From Planctomycetota bacterium (GTDB lineage Bacteria > Planctomycetota > UBA8742 > UBA2392): a DNA stretch of 64,000 bases. How positions within the stretch are numbered: the first letter of the stretch is position 1; each line of letters begins with the position of its first letter. Under the pieces are notes generated by a model. The model was not told the DNA's origin. It saw only the letters and a list, made by a program, of their open reading frames with translations, and ran no database searches. This document shows, piece after piece, positions 25,745 to 34,750 of this stretch. The stretch is from contig JABTUE010000003.1 in NCBI GenBank assembly GCA_015075515.1, positions 310,001-374,000 on the forward strand. Reading direction: 5' to 3'. The translations under genes and the position numbers were made by a program.

Positions 25745-27569
25745 GTGAACACGGACATTCGAACCCTGCTGTTGGCGGCCTGTGTGTGTCTTGGCGGCGG
25801 GCTTGCGGCTGCCACATTCAACGTGACGAACCTGAACGACGCGGGCGCGGGGTCATTGCGCCAGGCGATGCTTGACGCCGAAGCCGCGCCGGGCGCGGAC
25901 AACATCATCTTCAACGCGACGCTGAACGGCACGATCAACCTGCAAACGGAACTGCCGACGATCACGCAGGACCTGGTGATTGAGGGCCCGACGGCAACCG
26001 GCAGCGCGGTGACGGTGGCGCGTGCGGCCACGGCGGCGACAAACTTTCGCATTTTCACGATCACAGCGGGCACAGTAAGCATCAGCGACCTGACCATTGC
26101 CGACGGCAATGTGACCGGCGCGCCGGCCGAGGGTGGCGGCGTTCACAACGCGGACACGCTGGCTCTGGCGCGCTGCGTGATCCGGGGCTGTGTGGCCACC
26201 GGCGACAACAACGGCGCCGGCACGGGGTTTTCGGCGCAGGGCGGGGGAATCTTCAGCAGCGGGGCGCTTACCCTGACCGACTGCTCGATCATGGATTGCG
26301 AAGTCCACGGCGGCGCCTCCACAAGCGGCAGTACGGGCGGCGCGGCCCGGGGCGCGGGCGTGCACACGGGTGCGGGACTGCTCACGATGATTCGCTGCCG
26401 CGTCGAGCACTGCCACAGTGACGGCGGCCAGGGCACCGGAAACGGCGTCGGCGAAGGTGCCGCGCTGTACATCGGTGCCGGCGGCGCCAACGTGCGCGAC
26501 AGCGACATCCACGGCAACGAAAACCGTGACTTTCACGCGCCGTCACAGATCGGTGCCACGGTTGTGGTCAACGGGCCTTCGCTGTTTCTGCGCACTTCCA
26601 TCTGCGAATCGGTCGGCGGGGCATGTTTCCAACGCCAACCTCACGCTGCGCAACGCAACATTCAGCGGCAATGCCGGCGGCACTGCCGGCGGCCTGTATG
26701 CCGTCACGGGCACCTGCAACATCGAGTACTGCACGCTGACGGGCAACACATGCGTTTCCGGCGTCGTGGGCGGCGTGTACGCAACCACAACCACGAACGT
26801 AACGGGCTGCATCATTGCCGGCAATTTCGGGCCTGGTGCCGATGTTTTCGGCCCGTTCAATGACGGCGGTTTCAACCTGATCGGCGACGAAACCGGGTCT
26901 TCGGGATTCACCGTCAGCACGCTGGTGGGCACCCTGTTCAGCCCGGTCAGTGCCGGGCTGGGGGCGCTCAAGTCCTTCGGCCTGACGCGCGGCCACGAGC
27001 CCCAGACCGGCAGCTTTGCGATCAACGCCGGCGGTTCGGGCGCGCCCTTTGACGACCAGCGCGGCGCCAACCGCGCGCTGGGCGGCGGGCCGGACATCGG
27101 CGCGATCGAGTTCATACCCAACATCGCGCCGGATTTTCTGGCCGGGCCGGCCGTCACTGTCAGCGGCGATTCGCCGCGCACGATTGCCGCCTGGGCCACG
27201 GCGATTTCCCCCGGCGCGAGCTGGGAGGCCGGCCAGAGCCTGAACTTTGTGGTGATCCCGCGCCAGAGCTGGGGCTTCAGCCAGACACCGGCGATCAACG
27301 CGACCACCGGCGATCTGACCTTCCGGCCGTCCAAAGGTTCCAACGGCACCTGGGTGTTTGACGTGTACCTGGTGGACGACGGCGGCACAGCCGGCGGCGG
27401 CAGCAACACCTCGCCGGCGGCGCTTTTGACCATCACCGTCGAAAACAACGACCCCGACAAGAATGACGAACTGTGCAGCACCGGCGCCGGCGGCGCGCCG
27501 TGGCTGATGCTGGCGGGGCTGGCGGCGCTGCTGGTCCTTGGCCTGCGGCGTGTCAGGGCGGCTTTCTAG
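25745..27569 (+). pseudogene. Beta-helix surface protein gene with a single frameshift
   Basis: The first half, from a GTG at 25745 (GGAG six bases upstream), has a signal peptide, the opening [19 protein letters not shown] and beta-helix rungs ([35 protein letters not shown]) up to about 26617. The protein continues in another frame from [19 protein letters not shown] through the end-cap GAPFDDQRGANRALGGGPDI, an Ig-like module and the tail ELCSTGAGGAPWLMLAGLAA ... LRRVR. The break is at the run GGCGGGG (26617-26621): dropping one G joins the halves into one protein of about 607 residues (SVGGHVSNAN). It could be a sequencing error, phase variation in a short G-run, or a recent mutation; the flanking codon use is intact, so it is not old decay. 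Confidence 0.75.
27474..27556 (+). repeat. 83-bp near-identical repeat, copy 1 (sorting-tail coding)
   Basis: Encodes CSTGAGGAPWLMLAGLAALL and the following LVLGLRRVR. It differs at only two bases from 29413-29495 in the next gene, far less than the rest of the two proteins differ. See findings for interpretation. Confidence 0.9.
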
Positions 27570-27648
27570 TTGCAATCCGCAGCCGGGTTTTCTGTATCAT
27601 GGGTCACTTTCCTGAAGGCTCGCTCGCTCACGGGCCCCGGAGAATCCC

Positions 27649-29505
27649 ATGCGTACCCTGTGCCTTGCGGCGGTGCTGGCCTTTACGGGCAGTCTGGCCG
27701 CCCAGAATGTCTTTACCGTCACCAATGTGAATGATTCCGGCGCGGGCTCATTGCGCCAGGCAATTATGGACGCCAACGCCACGCCCAACCAGACGGTCAG
27801 CATGGTGCCGGTTGCCGACGAAATCCGGTTTGGGTCGGGTGTCACGGGCACCATCAATCTGGCCTCGCAACTGCCGGTGATCACCGAAGGGGTAAATGTG
27901 ATCGGGCCGGGGCGTTCGCTGCTGACGATTCACGGCGGCGGCAATTTTCGGGCCTTTGAGTCCAGTCTCGGGCATTACCTGGGCGTGTCGCGCCTGACGC
28001 TGCATTCGTGCCTGGTTGTCGGCGATGGCGGGGCGATCCTGAGCCGCGGCTTCACCGTAATCAGTGACGTGGCGTTTCGCAACTGCCACGCGGTCGGGGC
28101 AAGTTCGGGCTCCGGGCCCGGCACCAACGGCCGCGGCGGCGCGATCTGTCACTCGCCGCTGATTGCGGAACTGTGGGTGACCAACAGTCTGTTTCAGGAT
28201 TGCACGGCCGGGGGCGGTTCGGGAACGGGCGGCAACGGCGGCAACGGTTTCGGGGGCGGCATTTATCTGGGGGCGGGCGTCGGACGGATTTCGTTGAGCA
28301 CGTTCGACACCTGCGCGGCCTACGGTGGCCACACCAGCAGCGGCGGACTGGGCGGCAAAGGTGCAGGCGGCGCGATCTATGCCGTGTCGGCACTGGATCT
28401 GGACGACCTGGTGATCTTTGACGGCTTTGCCAGCGGCGGCGACACCACCACGGCGACACAGGGCGGCGGCACTGGAACCGGTGCGGGCATCTTTGCGGAT
28501 ACGGATCTTGACGCCCTGCGCGTAACGATCACGAACTGTCAAAGCGCCGGCGGTCTGCCCGGTGCAGGCGGCGCCGGCGGAGACGCCATCGGCGGCGGGG
28601 TCACCAACGAAAGCGGCACCAGCGTTCTGCGGCTGTGCGTAATTGAGGGCTGCGGCGCCGCCACCACTTCGGGCGGGGCGGCTTATGGCGGCGGCATTTA
28701 CGCCGAAAGCAGCCTGACCGTGCGTGAAAGCCACATCAATGCCTGTCTGGGCACGGACCTTGGCGCCGGCATCTACTACGAAGGTTCCGGCACGGTGATG
28801 ATTGACCGTTCCACCATCAGCAACTGCAACGGCGTGGGCATCCGCGCCAACGGCGGAACCAGCTTCACGATCATCAACAGCACGATCAGCGGCAACGGCC
28901 CCGGCAGCACGACGGGCGGCATCTGGAACAGCGGCGCGGTGATGCAGATCAGCTTCAGCACAATCACCGACAACCAGGGCTCCACCTGGGGCGGTGTGTA
29001 CCGCACGGGCGGAACGCTGGGCATTCTGGGCAGCATTATTGCCGGCAACATCGGCAGCGGCAGCTCCACCGACCTGGCCGCCGGCGGCAGCATGACGATC
29101 CAGAACAGTGTGGTCGGCATCCAGGATCCCGACGCAATTGCTGTCAACGGTTCCAACGGCAACCAGGTGGGCAGTGCGGGCACGCCGCTTGGCGCGATGC
29201 TCGGGCCGCTTGTGAACAACGGCGGGCCTACCCCCACCCACGCGCTGTTGACCGGCAGCCCGGCCATCAACATGGGTGGCAGCACGGGCGTGCCGTCCAC
29301 CGACCAGCGCAACGCGCTCCGCAACCAGGGCGTGGCCGACGCCGGCAGTTACGAGTTCGGCGCCACCCCGCCCAACACCGGCGGCACCGCCGGCGGCAAG
29401 GGCGACGACCGTTGCAGCACCGGCACCGGCGGCGCGCCGTGGCTGATGCTGGCGGGGCTGGCGGCGCTGCTGGCCCTTGGCCTGCGGCGTGTCAGAGTTC
29501 AATGA
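27649..29505 (+). CDS. Beta-helix surface protein with sorting tail
   Basis: 618 residues. Signal peptide MRTLCLAAVLAFTGSLAA, GGAG upstream. The mature start is [20 protein letters not shown]. About 450 residues of Gly-rich parallel beta-helix rungs follow (GGAICHSPLIAELWVTNSLF, TSFTIINSTISGNGPGSTTG, MQISFSTITDNQGSTWGG), then the end-cap GPLVNNGGPTPTHALLTGSP and GVPSTDQRNALRNQGVADAG. The tail is CSTGTGGAPWLMLAGLAALL ... LRRVR. Proteins of this kind are surface adhesins or carbohydrate-binding or -cleaving; no catalytic residues can be assigned. Its 3' end overlaps the convergent phosphoesterase by 14 bases. Confidence 0.88.
   Translation: MRTLCLAAVLAFTGSLAAQNVFTVTNVNDSGAGSLRQAIMDANATPNQTVSMVPVADEIRFGSGVTGTINLASQLPVITEGVNVIGPGRSLLTIHGGGNFRAFESSLGHYLGVSRLTLHSCLVVGDGGAILSRGFTVISDVAFRNCHAVGASSGSGPGTNGRGGAICHSPLIAELWVTNSLFQDCTAGGGSGTGGNGGNGFGGGIYLGAGVGRISLSTFDTCAAYGGHTSSGGLGGKGAGGAIYAVSALDLDDLVIFDGFASGGDTTTATQGGGTGTGAGIFADTDLDALRVTITNCQSAGGLPGAGGAGGDAIGGGVTNESGTSVLRLCVIEGCGAATTSGGAAYGGGIYAESSLTVRESHINACLGTDLGAGIYYEGSGTVMIDRSTISNCNGVGIRANGGTSFTIINSTISGNGPGSTTGGIWNSGAVMQISFSTITDNQGSTWGGVYRTGGTLGILGSIIAGNIGSGSSTDLAAGGSMTIQNSVVGIQDPDAIAVNGSNGNQVGSAGTPLGAMLGPLVNNGGPTPTHALLTGSPAINMGGSTGVPSTDQRNALRNQGVADAGSYEFGATPPNTGGTAGGKGDDRCSTGTGGAPWLMLAGLAALLALGLRRVRVQ
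29413..29495 (+). repeat. 83-bp near-identical repeat, copy 2 (sorting-tail coding)
   Basis: Second copy of 27474-27556, two mismatches. The last four bases also lie within the convergent phosphoesterase gene. Confidence 0.9.
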
Positions 29506-30124
29506 CCCGCGGCGGGTTGGTCGGCTGGTACAGGGCATCCAGAATGCAGGCGTTCACAAAGTGGACGCCTGCCTGTTTTTGTTCGCCCGAGCCCTCGTGA
29601 ATGTGCCCGAAGATGTGCACCTTCGGCGCGATCCGCACCAGTGCCGCCGCCAGTTCCTCGCAGCCCACATTCAGCCCGTGGCGCGTGCGGTCCAGAACGC
29701 CCTGCGGCGGGCCGTGGGTCACCAGCACGTCCACGCCGTCGGGCACACGCGCCCACACCCGCGCCAGTTCCGGCCCGCGTTCCAGGTTGAAGGCCCAGTC
29801 CATGAACCGCGGCTGCCAGGGCGACCCCCAGAACGTCAGGCCGCCCACCACCGCCCCGTCGTCCTGCAGGTACACCACGCCGGGGCAGTGTTCGCGCAAC
29901 AGGCTTTGTGCCAGGCCGGGGTCGGATTCAAACAGCCGGTCGTGGTTGCCCGCCACCACCACGCGGTGGGCAAAGGGCCGGGCGTGCAGCCAGCGGGCGA
30001 ATTCGATGATTTCCCAGGGCGTGCCGCGGCCCGTAAAATCCCCGGCGTGCACCAGCACGTCGCCCGGCGGCAGATTCAGCACGTCGTGCCGGCCGTGGGT
30101 GTCACTGATGGCGACAATGCGCAT
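29492..30124 (-). CDS. Calcineurin-like metallophosphoesterase
   Basis: 210 residues, ATG at 30124. All metal-binding motifs of the family are present in order: SDTHGRHD (D8, H10), HAGDFTG (D29), VAGNHDRL (N60, H61), LVTHGPP and FGHIHEG. Small stand-alone members such as this are cytoplasmic phosphodiesterases or phosphatases with varied substrates. An open frame continues upstream across the divergent radical SAM gene but has no conserved content. It is divergent from the radical SAM gene with 69 bases between starts, and its stop overlaps the surface protein end. Confidence 0.88.
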   Translation of the reverse strand: MRIVAISDTHGRHDVLNLPPGDVLVHAGDFTGRGTPWEIIEFARWLHARPFAHRVVVAGNHDRLFESDPGLAQSLLREHCPGVVYLQDDGAVVGGLTFWGSPWQPRFMDWAFNLERGPELARVWARVPDGVDVLVTHGPPQGVLDRTRHGLNVGCEELAAALVRIAPKVHIFGHIHEGSGEQKQAGVHFVNACILDALYQPTNPPRVIEL

Positions 30125-30148
30125 GGTTTGTCCACAAGCTTCACAACC

Positions 30149-30177
30149 GTGACCGGGGCGCGCAACGGCGTTATATT
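30149..30177 (+). promoter_or_regulatory. Promoter candidate for the radical SAM/SPASM gene
   Basis: GTGACC (30149-30154), a 17-base spacer, TATATT (30172-30177). The -10 is five of six consensus. The predicted transcript start near 30184 falls at the GGAGG ribosome-binding site, so the leader would be only about ten bases. Confidence 0.5.
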
Positions 30178-30193
30178 GACGCCGGAGGCCTTC

Positions 30194-31504
30194 ATGTCGC
30201 AAGCCGCGGAACGTCGCAGCAAGCCCAACTTTTTCGACATTGATTTCGAGAAAGCCCCGTTCATTGCCATCTGGGAAATCACCCGCGCCTGCGACCTGCG
30301 CTGTGTGCACTGCCGCGCCGAGGCCATCCCCCGGCGCGACCCCGAAGAACTCACCCGCGAACAGGGTTTTGCGCTGATCGAGGAACTGCGGCGCTTCAGC
30401 GACACCGCGCCGCCGCTGTTTGTCATCACCGGCGGCGACCCCCTGAAGTCTCCTTACGTCTACGACTACATCCGGCACGCCGATTCTGTCGGCCTGCGCG
30501 TGGCCGTCACCCCCAGCGCCACCGGCCTGTTGACCCGCGAGGCCATCCACAAGATGAAGCAGGCCGGCCTGACGCGCATGGCAATCAGCCTGGACGGCAG
30601 CACGCCCGAGATTCACGACAACTTCCGGCGCCAGGCCGGCAGCTACGCGCACACAATCCGCGCGATCGGCGACGCGCTGGCCGAGGGCATCACGGTGCAG
30701 ATCAACACCACGATCAGCCGCTGGAACGTCAACGACATAGACAGCCTGTGCGCCCTGATGAAGAAGTTCGGGCTTACGCTGTGGGCCGCGTTCTTTCTGG
30801 TACCCACGGGCCGCGGCGAAGAGAAAGACGAAATCTCGCCCGAGCAGTACGAAGAGGTGCTGAAGAAACTCTACGAAACCGCCAAGGCCGCCGATTTTGA
30901 CCTCAAGACCACCGCCGCGCCGCACTACCGCCGCGTGGTGCTTCAGGCCCAGCGCGCCGCCGGTTCCAGCAGCGACAGCGGCGCGTACCTCAAGCCGCGC
31001 AAGGGCGGCGGCACCGCCGATGATCGCAACACCGAAGGCCCCCCGGCCTGGGTGCTGCGCGACATGAAGCCCGGCGGCTGGGCGCGCGGCGACGCGATCG
31101 GCCGCGCCGGCCGCGGCGTGAACGACGGCAACGGTTTCATTTTCATTGACCACCAGGGCTTTGTGTACCCCAGCGGCTTTCTGCCCCTGCGCTGCGGCAA
31201 CGTGAAGACGCAGTCGGTGGTTGACATCTACCGCAACCACCCCGACCTGCGCCGCATGCGCGACTTCAGCCAGCTCAAGGGCAAGTGCTGGGCCTGTGAT
31301 TACCGCGACGTGTGTGGTGGCGCGCGCTCGCGTGCCTTTGCCGTCACCGGCGACTACATGGCCAGCGAGGCCTGGTGCACGTACATCCCGCCGGCGCTGG
31401 AACACGTCAAGGGCGTGAACTGGCTTGCGCCGGAGATGCTGATTGCCGACGTGCGCCCGTACCTGAAGCCCGAAGACGCCGCGCGCCTGGCCCCGCCGGC
31501 GTAA
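30194..31504 (+). CDS. Radical SAM/SPASM protein (TIGR04053-like)
   Basis: 436 residues, ATG at 30194 with GGAGG upstream. The radical SAM 4Fe-4S motif is RACDLRCVHC (C33, C37, C40). The family-type blocks FVITGGDPLKSP, VAVTPSATGLLT and MAISLDGSTPEIHDNFR follow, and FFLVPTGRGEEKDE. The C-terminal SPASM-like cluster has Cys in LPLRCGNVKT, GKCWACDYRDVCGGARSR and EAWC. The pattern fits the heme-biosynthesis-like / peptide-modifying radical SAM group around TIGR04053 and NirJ/AhbD relatives; the substrate is unknown. No candidate precursor peptide is seen next to it. Confidence 0.88.
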   Translation: MSQAAERRSKPNFFDIDFEKAPFIAIWEITRACDLRCVHCRAEAIPRRDPEELTREQGFALIEELRRFSDTAPPLFVITGGDPLKSPYVYDYIRHADSVGLRVAVTPSATGLLTREAIHKMKQAGLTRMAISLDGSTPEIHDNFRRQAGSYAHTIRAIGDALAEGITVQINTTISRWNVNDIDSLCALMKKFGLTLWAAFFLVPTGRGEEKDEISPEQYEEVLKKLYETAKAADFDLKTTAAPHYRRVVLQAQRAAGSSSDSGAYLKPRKGGGTADDRNTEGPPAWVLRDMKPGGWARGDAIGRAGRGVNDGNGFIFIDHQGFVYPSGFLPLRCGNVKTQSVVDIYRNHPDLRRMRDFSQLKGKCWACDYRDVCGGARSRAFAVTGDYMASEAWCTYIPPALEHVKGVNWLAPEMLIADVRPYLKPEDAARLAPPA

Positions 31505-31541
31505 CCACGCGGGCAATGGCGCCCGCGGCCCACACCGGAAC

Positions 31542-32882
31542 CTACACCAGTGTGCCGTACAGCGCGGCGTTGGTGGCGCGGTCAATCCGCACGTTGTACA
31601 GCTCGCCGCGCAGGTCGCGGCCGGATTCCACAATCACCACCTGGTTCTGCGGGTTGCGGCCTTCCTGTTTGTTCGGGTCGCGTTTGCTTTCGCCTTCGCC
31701 CAGCACCTGCACGACCTGACCCACGCGCTGCCGGTTCACCTCGCGCGACCATTGGCGCTGCAGCTCCATCAGTTCGTTGCAGCGGCGGTTCTTGACCCCG
31801 GGCGGCACGTCATCGGCAAGGCCCAGCTTCACCGCCGGGGTGAACTCGCGCTCGCTGTACATGAAGATGAAGCTGGTCTGGTACTGCGTCTTGCGGTGCA
31901 GCTCGACGGTCTGCTGAAAGTCCTCTTCGGTCTCGCCGCAGAAGCCCACGATCGTGTCGCCGGCAAGACCGATGTCGGGCACGGCCTGGCGCGCCGCGGC
32001 CACAAGCTCCATGTAGCGCGCGTGGGTGTATCCGCGGCGCATGCGCGCCAGCACGGCGTCGCTGCCGCTTTGGGCCGGAAAGTGCAGATACGGCATCAGG
32101 TTGGGCAGGTCGCGAAAGGCCGCGAACAGTTCGGGCTTCAGGTCGCTGGGGTGGCTGGTGATGAAACGCAGGCGCCAAAGCCCGGCAATGTCGGCCACGG
32201 CGTACAGCAGCTCGGCCAGAGACCGCCGGCGCGGCTGAAGGCGCTTGCCGTAGCTGTCAATGTTCTGGCCCAGCAGGGTGATCTCGCGCGCGCCTTCGCC
32301 CACCAGAATGCGACATTCCTGCACGATTTCTTCCAGCGGGCGGCTGTCTTCGCGCCCGCGGGTGTTGGGCACCACGCAATAGGTGCAATGGTGGTCGCAA
32401 CCGCGCATGACGCTGACAAAGGCGCTGACGCGCGTGTCGCGTGCCTTCAGACGCTGTTCGGTGCGCACTTCGTCGTCGCGACCAAGCGCCAGCACGCGCC
32501 TGCCTGCGCGCACCTGTTTGACAAAGTCATTGACCTGCGTGAACTGGCGCGTGCCGGCGACAATGTCCACGTAGGGCGCGCGGCGGAAAATCAGCTCGCC
32601 TTCCTTCTGGGCCATGCAGCCCAGCACCCCGATCACCAGGTTCGGGTTTTGGCGCTTGAGCATCTTCATGCGGCCCAGAAACGAAAAGGCCTTGTCTTCG
32701 GCCTTTTCGCGCACGCTGCAGGTGTTGACGAAAACAACGTCGGCCAGGGCCGGGTCGTGGGTGATGTCAAAGCCGTCGCCTTGCAGGGTGGCCAGCGAAA
32801 GTTCGCTGTCGAGCTCGTTCATCTGGCACCCGATGGTGTAGACGAACGCGCTGCCCGAAGACGCGGCGGGGGTGGCAGGCAT
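31542..32882 (-). CDS. miaB: tRNA-2-methylthio-N6-dimethylallyladenosine synthase
   Basis: 446 residues from the ATG at 32882 (GAGGACC upstream). It adds a methylthio group to i6A37 of tRNAs reading U-starting codons. The UPF0004 domain carries the auxiliary cluster cysteines C19 (YTIGCQMNELDSE), C55 (VNTCSVREKAEDKA) and C89 (LGCMAQKEG). The radical SAM motif is RGCDHHCTYCVVPNTRG (C162, C166, C169), and a TRAM-like domain ends the protein. MiaB is favoured over MtaB and RimO by the CSVREKAE and GCMAQ signatures. Confidence 0.93.
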   Translation of the reverse strand: MPATPAASSGSAFVYTIGCQMNELDSELSLATLQGDGFDITHDPALADVVFVNTCSVREKAEDKAFSFLGRMKMLKRQNPNLVIGVLGCMAQKEGELIFRRAPYVDIVAGTRQFTQVNDFVKQVRAGRRVLALGRDDEVRTEQRLKARDTRVSAFVSVMRGCDHHCTYCVVPNTRGREDSRPLEEIVQECRILVGEGAREITLLGQNIDSYGKRLQPRRRSLAELLYAVADIAGLWRLRFITSHPSDLKPELFAAFRDLPNLMPYLHFPAQSGSDAVLARMRRGYTHARYMELVAAARQAVPDIGLAGDTIVGFCGETEEDFQQTVELHRKTQYQTSFIFMYSEREFTPAVKLGLADDVPPGVKNRRCNELMELQRQWSREVNRQRVGQVVQVLGEGESKRDPNKQEGRNPQNQVVIVESGRDLRGELYNVRIDRATNAALYGTLV

Positions 32883-32911
32883 GTCCTGGTCCTCGCGGCG
32901 GTTGTGACGCA

Positions 32912-32939
32912 AGTGTAACCGGGCCCGGCGTGGCGGCAA
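32912..32939 (-). promoter_or_regulatory. Promoter candidate for miaB
   Basis: Minus strand TTGCCG (32939-32934), a 16-base spacer, TACACT (32917-32912). It lies 30 bases before the ATG at 32882. Confidence 0.5.
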
Positions 32940-33010
32940 TCGGCAGGCCGGCATTGGCAATCATTCCAAACAGGGCTCAAGGCTGTAGCGGCAGGATTCC
33001 CAATGCGCGC

Positions 33011-33039
33011 TTAGAATCCGGGGTATGACCCGCTAGAAT
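33011..33039 (+). promoter_or_regulatory. Promoter candidate for the DUF4190-like trio
   Basis: TTAGAA (33011-33016), a 17-base spacer, TAGAAT (33034-33039), then the AGGAG site and the ATG at 33063. Confidence 0.5.
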
Positions 33040-33062
33040 GGCGGGGGCAACCAGGAGCCACC

Positions 33063-33917
33063 ATGGCGGGCAGAAATCCATCCAGCGAACCGGCACCCTG
33101 GGAGGCACCGGGCAAACGCCACACCCAGCAGTACGGCGCCGGGGGCGTGCCGCAGCCGCCTCAACCCCCGCGGCCCATGCCCCAGACTGCGCCAGCGTAC
33201 CCGCAGCCGCCGGCGGCCGCCTATCCGCCGCCACCGGGCGCGCCGGCCTACCCGCAACCGCCGGCGGGGGCTTACGCGCCGCCCGGCGCCCCGGCCCTGG
33301 CCGGGGGTTATGCAATGCCGATGGCGCAGCACTTTGAAAAGCCCACCAGCATGCTGGCGGTGATTTCGCTGGTGTGCGCGGGGCTGGCACTGTTCACGGG
33401 GATCACGGTGCTGCCGGGCCTGATTCTGGGCCTGATGGCACTGCGCGAAACCGGGCCGACGGGCGCCAAATCGGGGCGCGGGCTGGCCGTGGCGGGCGCG
33501 GTGATCAACGGCGCGATGCTGGCAATCGGCCTGGTGCTGGTGATGGTGATCTTTGTGTTTGCCGCGGCGGCAACGTCACAGTTCGAGGGCATGGTCAACG
33601 TGTCGGTGGACGGTTCCCTGATTGTGCAGCGGGCCGAGATGTACTACCGCGACAAGGGCGACTTCGCCGGCGGCGGCCACCGTTTCATCGGGGGCTACAA
33701 GAACGCCGACAAGGGCAAGGGGCCGCTGATGGTCACCGACCTTGTGGGCGCGCACGAACTGAAGATGCCGATTGATCGCTATTTCCTGGAGGTCAAGGGC
33801 GACACCGCCACGGTGTGGTACACCGACCCCAAGACCGGCAAACAGATGGCCGGGTCGTTCTCGGCCACACGCGGCCAGGCCGGGCCCGGCGGCCGGGACG
33901 ACTGGCTGTGGGATTAG
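33063..33917 (+). CDS. DUF4190-like membrane protein, copy 1
   Basis: 284 residues. A long Pro/Tyr/Ala-rich cytoplasmic-type N-terminus (about 1-90, with APAYPQPPAA-type repeats) precedes two membrane helices (SMLAVISLVCAGLALFTGIT and AGAVINGAMLAIGLVLVMVI). Between them lies ILGLMALRETGPTGAKSGRG, the hallmark of DUF4190. A C-terminal domain of about 110 residues (SLIVQRAEMYYRDKGDFAGG ... YFLEVKGDTATVWYTDPKTG) is beta-rich. Function is unknown. First of three tandem paralogues. Confidence 0.8.
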   Translation: MAGRNPSSEPAPWEAPGKRHTQQYGAGGVPQPPQPPRPMPQTAPAYPQPPAAAYPPPPGAPAYPQPPAGAYAPPGAPALAGGYAMPMAQHFEKPTSMLAVISLVCAGLALFTGITVLPGLILGLMALRETGPTGAKSGRGLAVAGAVINGAMLAIGLVLVMVIFVFAAAATSQFEGMVNVSVDGSLIVQRAEMYYRDKGDFAGGGHRFIGGYKNADKGKGPLMVTDLVGAHELKMPIDRYFLEVKGDTATVWYTDPKTGKQMAGSFSATRGQAGPGGRDDWLWD

Positions 33918-33953
33918 CCGCAGGGCAAGACAACTCAAAATTAAGGAAACACC

Positions 33954-34748
33954 ATGAACGACCCGATCCACCAGCCGCCGCAAGGCCAGGGCTACCCGCC
34001 CCCGCCCAAGGCCCCGCCGCACCCGATGGACGCGCCGGCCCAGGGCTACCCCGGCTACGGCCCCAAGCCCGCGGCCTATCCGTCCCCGCCGCCGCCCTAT
34101 GGGGCTCAGCCCTTTGTGCCGCCACGGCCCAAACCCAACAGCGGCAAGGCGATTGCGTCGCTGGTGTGCGGCCTGATTTCGGTGTTTTTCTGGCCTCTGG
34201 CGGTGCTGACCGGGCCGGCGGCGATCGTACTGGGCTGGATGGCGTTGAAGGAAACGCGTCCCGACGGGCCCAACGCCGGCCGCGGTTTTGCGATCGCGGG
34301 CATGGTGATGGGTCCGCTGATGCTGGTGGTGGCACTGGGCATTGGCGCGCTGATGGGCTTTGCGTTCTATATGGCCGACAAGCAAAGCAAGCGCCACAGC
34401 GCGGAGACGGAAGCCTGGAACGAAGTTGAGACCGACCAGGACCTGACACTGATCCAGCAGCGGCTGCGGCTGTATTACATCGAAAACAAACACTCGCTTG
34501 GCCCCGGCGGGCCCGTAGTGAACGACGGCGGCAAGGGCGGATTGTACGACGAAAATTCGCCGCGCGTGACGGGACAGCTTGGCCTGCGCCATCTGGTGAA
34601 GGCCACGGAACTCAACCGTCCGATGAGCGAATACACCCTGTACCTGGACAGCGACACAAGCGTGCGCGTGGTCAACCACATGCGGGGTCAGGAGCTTGTC
34701 ATCGAAGACATCGGCAAGGACCAGTTCCTCGTCAAGGCCAAGAAGTAA
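33954..34748 (+). CDS. DUF4190-like membrane protein, copy 2
   Basis: 264 residues, same plan: Pro/Tyr-rich N-terminus (1-60), SGKAIASLVCGLISVFFWPL as helix 1, the loop VLGWMALKETRPDGPNAGRG, helix 2 (AGMVMGPLMLVVALGIGALM) and a C-terminal domain (TLIQQRLRLYYIENKHSLGP ... YLDSDTSVRVVNHMRGQ). AAGGAAAC precedes the ATG. It shares a 31-base identical segment with copy 3. Confidence 0.8.
   Translation: MNDPIHQPPQGQGYPPPPKAPPHPMDAPAQGYPGYGPKPAAYPSPPPPYGAQPFVPPRPKPNSGKAIASLVCGLISVFFWPLAVLTGPAAIVLGWMALKETRPDGPNAGRGFAIAGMVMGPLMLVVALGIGALMGFAFYMADKQSKRHSAETEAWNEVETDQDLTLIQQRLRLYYIENKHSLGPGGPVVNDGGKGGLYDENSPRVTGQLGLRHLVKATELNRPMSEYTLYLDSDTSVRVVNHMRGQELVIEDIGKDQFLVKAKK
34139..34169 (+). repeat. 31-bp exact repeat in copies 2 and 3 of the DUF4190-like genes
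   Basis: The segment coding for SGKAIASLVC is identical at 34139-34169 and 34864-34894, although most of the two genes have diverged. It marks recent conversion or strong local constraint. Confidence 0.85.
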
Positions 34749-34750
34749 AT

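Noticed and set aside
29492-31633. A 713-codon minus frame fusing the phosphoesterase to a long N-terminal extension
   Set aside because: The extension is antisense to the radical SAM gene and has no conserved motif; the ATG at 30124 begins the conserved phosphoesterase.
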